From Bacteroidota bacterium (lineage in GTDB: Bacteria; Bacteroidota; Ignavibacteria; Ignavibacteriales; Ignavibacteriaceae): a stretch of 5,195 nucleotides of DNA. The stretch spans positions 1-5,195 of the forward strand of contig JAJRSV010000368.1 in the NCBI GenBank assembly GCA_024278655.1, in the 5' to 3' direction. Under the pieces are notes generated by a model. The model had not been told where the DNA came from and searched no databases. It saw only the letters and a program-made list of their open reading frames with translations. Below, piece by piece: positions 1 through 5,195 of the stretch (its first letter is position 1; every line of letters starts with the position of its first letter). The position numbers and the translations under genes are program-made.

Positions 1-955
1 AACGAACAGAAATCAAATCTAATATTTCTGCAAATTGCTTTTTATCATTTGGTGGCTCAAAGGATTTAACGAATTCACTCACCTCTTCCTGAAGTGTTTG
101 CAGCAATATTTGTTTTACTTCTTCCTGAAAGATATCCGGCTTTGGTGCATATAGTACATTCTTAATTTCAGAAGCATTCTCTTCACTAAAAAAACCATTT
201 CCTTTAATAAATAATCTGTTTAGATATTGACGACGATAAAACCCTCCGAAGCCACCATCCAAAATGTAAAAGTTTTCTAACAGCCCTTTTCCGTGAAATA
301 CAAAATCCATTAGTTGAGTTATGGGAATAGCAGGTGGAATTGTTTTATAATAATGAAGAATTTTAGCTTCGGATTCCAGTAAATTAATATTGGAACGATT
401 AATTAAATGATGCTTAATATTTAAGGCATTGCATATTTCAGTAGCAGTTTTAAAATCTTTATCATTTTCATTAACGAGGGAATAGCATTGGATAGGAGGA
501 TTTCTTTTAAGACAATGGGTTAGTACTACTCTTGAATCTATTCCACCGGATAGTCCTAAAATTACATCTTTATTTTCATCATCTTCAAATAAACAATAGG
601 CAGAAAGTAACCGGTTAAATTCCTCAACCGGATTTTTGACAGCACTTTTATTAAATCTCTTATTAGATACAACTATTCCGACTTTATCAGATTTAATGTG
701 ACCGGATGAGCCGAGTCTTTTTATTTGCTTAAACAACGATTCTGTTGAAAGCTGAAAGTTCGTCAACCAAAGTGAACTAAAACTTTTAAGATTTGTAGTG
801 CTATCATCAACAAAATCTATCAACAGGTCGAATCTTGTAGAAAATATTAACTGTGCGCCTTTTTCAATATAATATAATTCCCGAAGTCCCAGTTCGTCAT
901 TATAAATATTTACGACATTGTGTATATAAGAAACTATGACATAATGACCAAACAT
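1..955 (-). CDS. Asparagine-synthetase-like ATP-pyrophosphatase domain (main part of the frameshifted gene; 3' end outside window)
   Basis: I translated the minus strand by hand. From ATG at 955-953 one frame stays open to the window edge for about 317 codons. It begins MFGHYVIVSYIHN, then has NDELGLRELYYIEKG, matching the end of the AsnB amidotransferase domain (usually ND-x-x-G-x-R-P-L-Y-Y). The ATP-binding PP-loop LSGGIDSRVV follows, with SGGIDSR encoded at 550-530, then helical synthetase-domain sequence with TATEICNALNIKHH and ILDGGFGGFYRRQYL. AsnB-family enzymes adenylate a carboxylate and amidate it; homologues without Cys2 occur in surface-glycan and peptide-modification clusters, so asparagine itself need not be the product. 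The same frame has TGA at 979-977, so this half is expressed only by starting at 955, which has no visible Shine-Dalgarno, or by a shift from the upstream frame. Joined, about 401 residues are visible of a family usually 550-650 long. Confidence 0.85.
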   Translation of the reverse strand, partial: MFGHYVIVSYIHNVVNIYNDELGLRELYYIEKGAQLIFSTRFDLLIDFVDDSTTNLKSFSSLWLTNFQLSTESLFKQIKRLGSSGHIKSDKVGIVVSNKRFNKSAVKNPVEEFNRLLSAYCLFEDDENKDVILGLSGGIDSRVVLTHCLKRNPPIQCYSLVNENDKDFKTATEICNALNIKHHLINRSNINLLESEAKILHYYKTIPPAIPITQLMDFVFHGKGLLENFYILDGGFGGFYRRQYLNRLFIKGNGFFSEENASEIKNVLYAPKPDIFQEEVKQILLQTLQEEVSEFVKSFEPPNDKKQFAEILDLISVR

Positions 956-1203
956 TTTTTTGGGGGGGGGGGGAGATCATCTAAATTAGATTTATTTGGA
1001 ATGATTTTGCTTCCGTCGTTATTTTCCTTTAACAAAACACCAACATAAGCAATCGTTTTATCTTCATTTTGTATTAAACAGCTTGTTTTTGAATTTCCCC
1101 CGACTGCGATGAAAAAACTATCGGTTTCATACTCTGAATAAACTTCTTTTGAAGAAAACCGGAAGGAACTATCTTTATTATTAATCCCGAATAACCAAGA
1201 CAT
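934..1203 (-). CDS. N-terminal (degenerate glutaminase-like) fragment of an asparagine-synthetase-like protein, frame closed after a poly-C tract
   Basis: This 89-codon frame opens with ATG at 1203-1201, seven bases after an AGGA Shine-Dalgarno (1211-1214), so the start is well supported. It encodes MSWLFGINNKDSS and then a beta-rich stretch, as expected for the N-terminal amidotransferase half of AsnB-like proteins. The family's nucleophile is Cys2; here residue 2 is Ser, and I see no RGPD-like motif, so glutaminase activity is unlikely. At residues 77-83 the frame runs through C12-A7 to give Leu, four Pro and two Lys, then only CLVIMS and TAG (934-936). The natural continuation (MFGHYVIVSY, then NDELGLRELYY) lies in the -1 frame. 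I therefore read it as the 5' part of the gene that continues to base 1, not as an independent small protein. The assignment of the half-domain rests on position and on the downstream synthetase domain. Confidence 0.72.
   Translation of the reverse strand: MSWLFGINNKDSSFRFSSKEVYSEYETDSFFIAVGGNSKTSCLIQNEDKTIAYVGVLLKENNDGSKIIPNKSNLDDLPPPPKKCLVIMS
955..973 (-). repeat. C12-A7 homopolymer junction (G12 and T7 on the plus strand) at the frame break
   Basis: On the plus strand, seven T (955-961) are followed directly by twelve G (962-973). Read on the coding strand the codons are CTC CCC CCC CCC CCA AAA AAA TGT. The required downstream frame begins AAA AAA ATG TTT, one base back. The last seven A form an A AAA AAA heptamer in zero-frame register, a classic -1 slippery sequence. 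Thirteen or ten C would also restore the frame. Long poly-G/C tracts are typical switches in phase-variable surface genes and are also typical places for sequencing error. Confidence 0.9.
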
Positions 1204-1463
1204 TTATATATCCTGAAATAAACTTTGTTACTAAATGTAATAAAATGTTTCTTAAATTTTCACACTTTATATAAAAAATAACATAAGCTTTATATTTATT
1301 ACAAATATCATATACTGTGAAATACCAAAAATTTTGAGTATGGCTAAAAAAAGTAACGCAAGTTGGTTATCTAATTTATTATAAAAAGCGATCAACTTGA
1401 GTAAGTAAATTAAATAGCAGGAATTATGCTTTCCGATGAATATGGGGGTAGTTAATATTCATA
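1204..1463. other. AT-rich intergenic stretch with no confident gene or promoter
   Basis: These 260 bases separate the lipA stop from the start of the asparagine-synthetase-like gene. I see no coding frame with a ribosome site. A weak 8-bp inverted repeat, ATGAATAT (1436-1443) and ATATTCAT (1455-1462), lies just past the lipA stop but has no T run. A 7-bp pair, CAAGTTG (1359-1365) and CAACTTG (1393-1399), has a 27-base loop. A promoter for the downstream gene probably lies here because of the gap and the change in base composition. I could not pick a -35/-10 pair or a Bacteroidota-type TAnnTTTG box with confidence. Confidence 0.5.
1211..1214 (-). promoter_or_regulatory. Shine-Dalgarno of the asparagine-synthetase-like gene
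   Basis: AGGA on the minus strand stands seven bases before the ATG at 1203-1201. It fixes the start at MSWLFG and shows that the N-terminal fragment is a real translation start, which strengthens the view that the downstream half should be read through from it. Confidence 0.6.
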
Positions 1464-2375
1464 TCAGAATATCACTCTCGCATGCTCATCTGCGTGATAC
1501 GAAGAGCGTACGAGCGGCGATGACTCGACTACTTTGAATCCCATTTTCAGTCCTTCCTCTTTATACATTTTAAACTCTTCGGGTGTAACGAATCTATCGA
1601 CGGGAAGATGTTCTTTTGTGGGCTGTAAGTATTGTCCGATTGTTAAAATATCGCATCCGTGCCCGACCAAATCGTGCATAAGCTGAAGAACTTCGTCCGG
1701 CTTCTCCCCTATGCCAACCATAATTCCACTTTTGGTTTTCAGTCCTTTTTCTTTGAACCACTTGATAAGCTTTAAGCTTCTTTGGTACTTTGCCTGTGGA
1801 CGGACAGCGTGATATAACCTTGGAACAGTTTCGAGATTGTGATTTAAAATATCGGGGGGCGACTGCATAATAATTTCGAATGCATGCTCCTCGCCTTTGA
1901 AGTCGGGAATAAGTATTTCAACCGTGCAGTCGGGAACTTCTTCGCGGCATAATCTTACAACTTCTTTGAAAATAAAAGCGCCGCCGTCTTTCAATTCATC
2001 CCTGTTAACCGAAGTTATTACTGCGTGACGCAGCTTTAATTCCTTTATTGAATCTACAACTCTTCGCGGCTCATCGAGGTCAAGTTCTGTAGGCAGACCG
2101 GATTTAACATTACAAAAGCCGCAGGTTCTTGTACAGATGTCACCGAGTATCATAAACGTGGCTGTGCGGTGATTCCAGCATTCGGCAATGTTGGGGCAGC
2201 GGGCTTCTTCGCATACGGTGTTTAGTTTTTGTCTGCGCATCAGTTTGCGTACATCGGTGTAATTGTCACCTGTAGGCAGTTTTACTTTAAGCCAGTCGGG
2301 TCGTTTGCCTAACGGCACCTTTGTTTTTTCTACCTGTTCTTTATATTCTTTTTGATGTTGATTTATCTTTTGCAT
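1464..2375 (-). CDS. lipA: Lipoyl synthase (radical SAM, EC 2.8.1.8)
   Basis: LipA inserts two sulfur atoms into the octanoyl chain on lipoyl-domain lysines, the last step of lipoate synthesis in the cytoplasm. The 303 residues are full family length. The auxiliary Fe-S cluster cysteines appear as C55-x4-C60-x5-C66 (CEEARCPNIAEC). The radical SAM triad is C81-x3-C85-x2-C88 (CTRTCGFC). VITSVNRDELKDGGA follows, and the C-terminal RSSY (290-293) supplies the serine ligand of the auxiliary cluster. The start at 2375 is firm: an in-frame TAA lies five codons upstream, no other ATG intervenes, and the next Met is at 46, almost at the first cysteine motif. The ribosome site is weak and A-rich (AAAAAAGAAACATA). 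It lies downstream of E2, its lipoylation target, on the same strand. A palindrome and a repeat separate them, so it probably has its own promoter. Nothing is missing from the catalytic motifs. Confidence 0.97.
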   Translation of the reverse strand: MQKINQHQKEYKEQVEKTKVPLGKRPDWLKVKLPTGDNYTDVRKLMRRQKLNTVCEEARCPNIAECWNHRTATFMILGDICTRTCGFCNVKSGLPTELDLDEPRRVVDSIKELKLRHAVITSVNRDELKDGGAFIFKEVVRLCREEVPDCTVEILIPDFKGEEHAFEIIMQSPPDILNHNLETVPRLYHAVRPQAKYQRSLKLIKWFKEKGLKTKSGIMVGIGEKPDEVLQLMHDLVGHGCDILTIGQYLQPTKEHLPVDRFVTPEEFKMYKEEGLKMGFKVVESSPLVRSSYHADEHARVIF

Positions 2376-2415
2376 TATGTTTCTTTTTTATGAATATCAC
2401 GTCAGTAAATTAGTT

Positions 2416-2472
2416 GAGATTCTTCACTCCGCTTCGCCTGTCTGCCGACAGGCAAGCTCCGTTCAGAATGAC
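2416..2472. repeat. Dispersed-type intergenic repeat with a nested hairpin insert
   Basis: The plus strand reads GAGATTCTTCACTCCG, then a hairpin segment, then TTCAGAATGAC. The outer parts joined together match a sequence I recognise as recurring between genes in many bacterial genomes (in reverse, GTCATTCTGAACGGAG followed by TGAAGAATCTC). ATTCT at 2419-2423 and AGAAT at 2465-2469 form inverted ends. The element lies wholly between E2 and lipA. Recognition is from memory; only one copy is in the window, so its repeat status cannot be shown here. Confidence 0.6.
2431..2457. repeat. Hairpin inside the intergenic repeat
   Basis: GCCTGTC (2436-2442) and GACAGGC (2447-2453) pair perfectly around a TGCC loop. 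GCTT (2431-2434) and AAGC (2454-2457) extend the stem to 11 bp with a single bulged C at 2435. It is GC-rich in an AT-rich gap. It has no T run, so an intrinsic terminator role is doubtful, although the RNA would fold firmly on either strand. Confidence 0.75.
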
Positions 2473-2514
2473 AATTCTTAATTGTACAACAAATACTTAA
2501 GCCAAGCTTATATG

Positions 2515-2540
2515 AAAATAATCAGTATACTGATTATTTT
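2515..2540 (-). terminator. Perfect 26-bp palindrome, likely terminator of the E1-E2 transcript
   Basis: AAAATAATCAGTA (2515-2527) is followed at once by its exact reverse complement, TACTGATTATTTT (2528-2540). It begins 17 bases past the E2 stop codon, where an intrinsic terminator is expected. The stem is AT-rich and the T run is four bases on the minus strand and six on the plus strand, so it could work both ways. The perfect dyad also allows a binding site for a dimeric protein, but the position favours termination. Confidence 0.6.
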
Positions 2541-2557
2541 TTCAACATAATATTAAT

Positions 2558-4207
2558 TTATAAAGAGTTCGGATCAAAATTTTCAAGAGTATCTTTTACA
2601 TACTTCAGGAATAAGCTTCCCAACATACCGTCAATCAACCTGTGATCGTGCGAAAGTGTAAGAGCCATTACCGGACGAATGGCAATTGCATCTGTTCCGT
2701 CAACTTCAATTACAACAGGACGTTTAATAACCGCGCCGACACCTAATATTGCCACTTCGGGTTGATTGATTATCGGATTACCGAACACTGTTCCGAACAC
2801 ACCGTAATTTGTAATCGTAAATGTGCCGCCTGTAATATCATCGGGAGTAAGTTTTTTATTGCGCGCTCTCGCTGCAAGATCGTTAATTGCTTTTGCTAAT
2901 CCGATTATGTTGCGCTGGTCTGCAGCTTTTATGTTTGGAACAAGCAGTCCTGTCGGCTCAACTGCAACGGCAATTCCAAGATTGATATACTTTTTCCGGA
3001 TGATTGTTGTACCGTCAATCGACGAGTTAACAAGCGGATAAGCTTTTAATGCTTTAACACAGGCATCGGCAATGAATGCCATATAGGTAAGCTTAACACC
3101 GTCACGCTGATAGTATTCATCCTTCTTTTCTTTGATGAACTTTTCAATTTTAAGCATATCAACTTCAACAAGCGAAGTTACGTGCACCGATGTATCGCGG
3201 CTTTTAATCATATGCTCCATTATTCGCTGGCGGATATTATCCATCGGGATTCTTTCCACTTCAGCACCGGAAGGAATATCAATTACTTCAGTTGGTGTAA
3301 CGAAAGGTGCGGCTGCTCTTTGTTGTGCAGGCGGTGCAGGCTCAACTTTGCCGACTTTCTTCTGCTCAACATAAGTGAGTATATCCTTTTTAGTAACTCT
3401 TCCGTTAAGTCCGCTTCCCTGTATTCTTTCCAGTTCATCGAAGCTTATGTTTTCTTTTCTTGCAATGTTTAAAACAAGCGGAGAATAAAATTTTTCGCTC
3501 TTTGCTGCCTGCTCTTTTACATCAGCAGAAATAGTTGTTTGAGTAAAATTATCGTGCATAGCTGCAGGGACTTGTGCTTCTTTAGCCATCGTAACTTCAG
3601 CCGTTTGCTCTGCAACCGGCTGTTTTGGCGGAACAGCTCCTTCGACAGCTATCCTGGCAACGATTGTCCCGACTTCTACAGTTTCCTGCTCTGCTACTAA
3701 TATCTCCGAAATTACACCATCGACAGGAGAAGGAACTTCGGTATCGACTTTGTCGGTACTTATTTCGAAGAGCGTTTCATCCCTGGCAATTTTATCGCCG
3801 ACCTTTTTGTGCCACTTAATTATCGTTCCTTCCATAACCGATTCACCCATCTTCGGCATTTCAATTTCCACTATTCCGCCCTGCGATTTGCTTTGTTCGA
3901 CAGGCGGAGCAGATACTTCATTCAATTCGGAGACAGCAGGTGCCGGTTCACTTATTTCCTGTTGCGGAGTTTCACCTTCAACATCCATCACTGCAACAAC
4001 AGTTCCCACATCAACCGTGTCACCTTCCTGCACTTTAATTTCCGTAATCGTTCCTGAAGCCGGTGCAGGTATTTCGGTATCGACTTTATCGGTACTAATC
4101 TCGAATATTATTTCATCCTTCTTAACTTTGTCGCCCACTTTTTTATGCCATTTGATGATAGTGCCTTCGTTAACACTTTCACCCATTTTCGGCATTACAA
4201 TTTCCAT
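2558..4207 (-). CDS. 2-oxoacid dehydrogenase E2 component, dihydrolipoamide acyltransferase with two lipoyl domains
   Basis: E2 forms the core of the complex and moves the acyl group from E1 to CoA through swinging lipoyl-lysine arms. The 549 residues show lipoyl domain 1 (about 1-78, lipoyl Lys41 in STDKVD), an Ala/Pro/Glu linker, lipoyl domain 2 (about 114-190, Lys153 in STDKVD), a second linker, a peripheral-subunit-binding domain (about 241-282, YSPLVLNIARKENI to GRVTKKDIL), a third linker, and the catalytic domain (about 318-549). The catalytic domain ends with SHDHRLIDG, with catalytic His522 and Asp526. All domains look complete. The start has a GGAGA Shine-Dalgarno with a 6-base spacer. 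The E1 stop is 20 bp upstream, so the two are surely co-transcribed. Pyruvate and branched-chain oxoacid E2s are hard to separate by eye, so I leave the substrate open; a 2-oxoglutarate E2 is less likely given the E1 type. Confidence 0.95.
   Translation of the reverse strand: MEIVMPKMGESVNEGTIIKWHKKVGDKVKKDEIIFEISTDKVDTEIPAPASGTITEIKVQEGDTVDVGTVVAVMDVEGETPQQEISEPAPAVSELNEVSAPPVEQSKSQGGIVEIEMPKMGESVMEGTIIKWHKKVGDKIARDETLFEISTDKVDTEVPSPVDGVISEILVAEQETVEVGTIVARIAVEGAVPPKQPVAEQTAEVTMAKEAQVPAAMHDNFTQTTISADVKEQAAKSEKFYSPLVLNIARKENISFDELERIQGSGLNGRVTKKDILTYVEQKKVGKVEPAPPAQQRAAAPFVTPTEVIDIPSGAEVERIPMDNIRQRIMEHMIKSRDTSVHVTSLVEVDMLKIEKFIKEKKDEYYQRDGVKLTYMAFIADACVKALKAYPLVNSSIDGTTIIRKKYINLGIAVAVEPTGLLVPNIKAADQRNIIGLAKAINDLAARARNKKLTPDDITGGTFTITNYGVFGTVFGNPIINQPEVAILGVGAVIKRPVVIEVDGTDAIAIRPVMALTLSHDHRLIDGMLGSLFLKYVKDTLENFDPNSL
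3638..3868 (-). repeat. Lipoyl-domain duplication within E2, copy 2
   Basis: This segment encodes residues 114-190. It keeps the MPKMGESV start and the STDKVD lysine turn, so it should be lipoylated too. It differs from copy 1 mainly in its second half, with IARDETLFE for VKKDEIIFE and AEQETVEVG for QEGDTVDVG. Confidence 0.9.
3974..4204 (-). repeat. Lipoyl-domain duplication within E2, copy 1
   Basis: This segment encodes residues 2-78 and is the partner of 3638-3868, with an offset of 112 codons and no gaps. By hand alignment about 70% of residues are identical, and the first 45 positions are nearly the same (GTIIKWHKKVGDK and FEISTDKVDTE occur in both). The DNA is also close around the lipoyl-lysine codons. 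This is an ordinary in-frame domain duplication. Confidence 0.9.
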
Positions 4208-4213
4208 TCTTAA

Positions 4214-4218
4214 TCTCC
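4214..4218 (-). promoter_or_regulatory. Shine-Dalgarno of the E2 gene
   Basis: GGAGA on the minus strand lies six bases before the E2 ATG (4207-4205), inside the 20-bp gap after the E1 stop. It is the strongest ribosome site in the window and sets the start at MEIVMPKMGES, which is also where lipoyl domains begin. Confidence 0.75.
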
Positions 4219-4227
4219 GTGAATAAT

Positions 4228-5195
4228 TTAAAACTCTAACAATTCTTTTATTGCCTGATAAATTTCTTCTCTGCTCGGCAGTACTGCCGGCTCGAGTATT
4301 GGTGAGTACGGAATGTGACTGTCTTTAGCAGCCAACCGTTTAACCGGTCCGTCTAAATACTGGAAGCAGGTATCTGCAACTCTTGCTGCAATCTCTGCAC
4401 CGAACCCGGCAGTAAACGTATCTTCGTGAATAACGATAACTTTATTCGTTTTCTTAACCGAATTGAAAATCGTTTCTTCATCCAAAGGGATGATGGTTCT
4501 TATATCAATTACTTCAACCGAGTAACCTTCTTCTTCCAATCGCTTGGCGGCAAAAACAGAATCCCACATAGAAACACCGTACGATACAACAGTAACATCG
4601 CTGCCTTCTTTAACTATCTTTGCTTTACCGAAAGGAATTAGGTACTCATCATCCGGTTCGGGTGTTGAAGAAAAGCTTTGCCTGTAAAGTCCTTTGTGTT
4701 CGCAAAAGATAACCGGATCGTTTATGCGGCAGGCGGTTTTAAGCAAACCTTTTGCATCGGCGGCATTGCTCGGGTATGCAACGAACAAACCGGGAATGTG
4801 AGCAAAAAATTGTTCGATGTTTTGACTATGATACAATCCACCGTGAATGTAACCGCCCACTGCAACACGTGTAACAACCGGTGCCGCCCATGCATTGTTC
4901 GAACGGTAACGCATTGTTGCAGTTTCATTCTTTAGTTGCATAAAGCCGGGCCAGATGTAATCGCCGAACTGGATTTCGACGACAGGTTTTAATCCTGCCA
5001 ACGCCATACCGTTTGCAACTCCCGTTATACTTGCTTCTGCAAGCGGCGAATTGAATACACGGTCTTTACCGAATTTAGTTGATAAACCTTTTGTAGCCGT
5101 AAACACACCGCCTTTGTTGTCAGCAATGTCTTCACCGAAGATGTACATCTTATCGTTTCGTTCCATCTCTTCGTGCAAAGCATGATTGATTGCAT
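4228..5195 (-). CDS. 2-oxoacid dehydrogenase E1 component, beta (C-terminal) region; 5' end outside window
   Basis: E1 uses thiamine diphosphate to decarboxylate a 2-oxoacid and reductively acylate the E2 lipoyl groups. The frame is open to the window edge. Codons before the TTG at 5178 read AINHA, continuing into LHEEMERNDKMYIFGEDIADNKGGVF, so that TTG is an internal Leu codon and not the start. Counting from it, GEDIADNKGGVF (15-26) and PLAE (45-48, the Glu that contacts the thiamine pyrimidine in E1 beta) are present, followed by GGLYHSQNIE with the active-site His and FAHIPGLFVAYPSNAADAKGLL. The C-terminal transketolase-type domain has VTVVSYGVSMW, VEVIDIRTIIPLD and HEDTFTAGFGAEIA. It overlaps nothing and sits 20 bp before E2. 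The wording of the motifs resembles fused alpha/beta E1 proteins, so more than a few residues may be missing. A separate beta subunit is equally allowed by the visible sequence. Confidence 0.94.
   Translation of the reverse strand, partial: AINHALHEEMERNDKMYIFGEDIADNKGGVFTATKGLSTKFGKDRVFNSPLAEASITGVANGMALAGLKPVVEIQFGDYIWPGFMQLKNETATMRYRSNNAWAAPVVTRVAVGGYIHGGLYHSQNIEQFFAHIPGLFVAYPSNAADAKGLLKTACRINDPVIFCEHKGLYRQSFSSTPEPDDEYLIPFGKAKIVKEGSDVTVVSYGVSMWDSVFAAKRLEEEGYSVEVIDIRTIIPLDEETIFNSVKKTNKVIVIHEDTFTAGFGAEIAARVADTCFQYLDGPVKRLAAKDSHIPYSPILEPAVLPSREEIYQAIKELLEF

Larger units (their letters stand above)
2376..2557. other. E2-lipA intergenic region
   Basis: Besides the palindrome and the repeat, this 182-base gap has a short inverted repeat, ACAATT (2471-2476) and AATTGT (2480-2485), around CTT at the edge of the repeat. 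The last 40 bases before lipA (2376-2415) are AT-rich with no convincing promoter boxes. A lipA promoter is expected between the palindrome and 2376 if the palindrome terminates. Confidence 0.45.

Noticed and set aside
1436..1462. Inverted repeat ATGAATAT / ATATTCAT as a lipA terminator
   Set aside because: The stem is only 8 bp and AT-only apart from one G:C pair, with an 11-base loop and no T run on the minus strand.
2416..2472. CRISPR repeat or attachment site
   Set aside because: There is a single copy, no spacer array, no tRNA and no integrase nearby. The sequence fits a dispersed intergenic repeat instead.
2823..3819. Several plus-strand frames of 64-96 codons opposite E2
   Set aside because: They are shadows of the E2 coding sequence with low-complexity Ser/Arg/Cys-rich translations and no ribosome sites.
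3750..4226. 158-codon open frame on the plus strand, with an internal repeat
   Set aside because: It is antisense to the E2 lipoyl domains. Its repeated segments simply mirror the lipoyl duplication, and it lacks a sensible product.
4426..4935. Short frames on both strands within the E1 gene
   Set aside because: They overlap a strongly conserved E1 frame and show no family resemblance.
5176..5178. TTG as the start codon of E1
   Set aside because: The conserved frame continues upstream (AINHA before it) to the window edge, matching the usual N-terminal text of E1 beta regions.

Overview
The window is a bacterial chromosomal segment in which every recognisable gene lies on the minus strand. 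It holds two kinds of content. About 1.46-5.2 kb is a lipoate-dependent 2-oxoacid dehydrogenase block: the C-terminal part of an E1 component, a complete E2 acyltransferase with two lipoyl domains, and lipoyl synthase. About 1-1.2 kb is an AT-rich asparagine-synthetase-like gene whose reading frame is interrupted at a 12-base G:C homopolymer next to a 7-base A:T run. The moderate GC content, the style of the E1 and E2 proteins (E1 beta region close to the fused alpha/beta E1 type, E2 annotatable only as generic 2-oxoacid/branched-chain) and a dispersed intergenic repeat suggest the Bacteroidota/Ignavibacteria-Chlorobiota neighbourhood. That taxonomic reading is inference from remembered family resemblance and is weak.

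Layout in transcription order (right to left): E1 C-terminal part (5195 to 4228, 5' end outside the window); 20 bp gap with a good Shine-Dalgarno; E2 (4207 to 2558); a perfect 26-bp palindrome that looks like a terminator (2540 to 2515); a 57-bp intergenic repeat carrying a nested hairpin (2472 to 2416); lipA (2375 to 1464); a 260-bp AT-rich gap with no confident signal; then the asparagine-synthetase-like gene (1203 to beyond 1).

Functionally, E1 decarboxylates a 2-oxoacid on thiamine diphosphate and passes the acyl group to the lipoyl lysines of E2, which transfers it to CoA. LipA makes those lipoyl groups by inserting two sulfurs into octanoyl-E2. E3 (dihydrolipoamide dehydrogenase) and the octanoyltransferase are not in the window. 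The 2-oxoacid substrate cannot be fixed from this sequence.

The most interesting spot is the C12-A7 tract (minus-strand sense) inside the asparagine-synthetase-like gene. Upstream of it is a degenerate class II amidotransferase domain that starts Met-Ser instead of Met-Cys. Downstream, shifted by exactly -1, is an intact synthetase domain with SGGIDSR. One extra C, two fewer C, or a -1 slip on the A AAA AAA heptamer would rejoin the two halves. Phase variation, programmed slippage and assembly error are all live explanations. No wholly new system is evident; the E1/E2/lipA part is ordinary metabolism.
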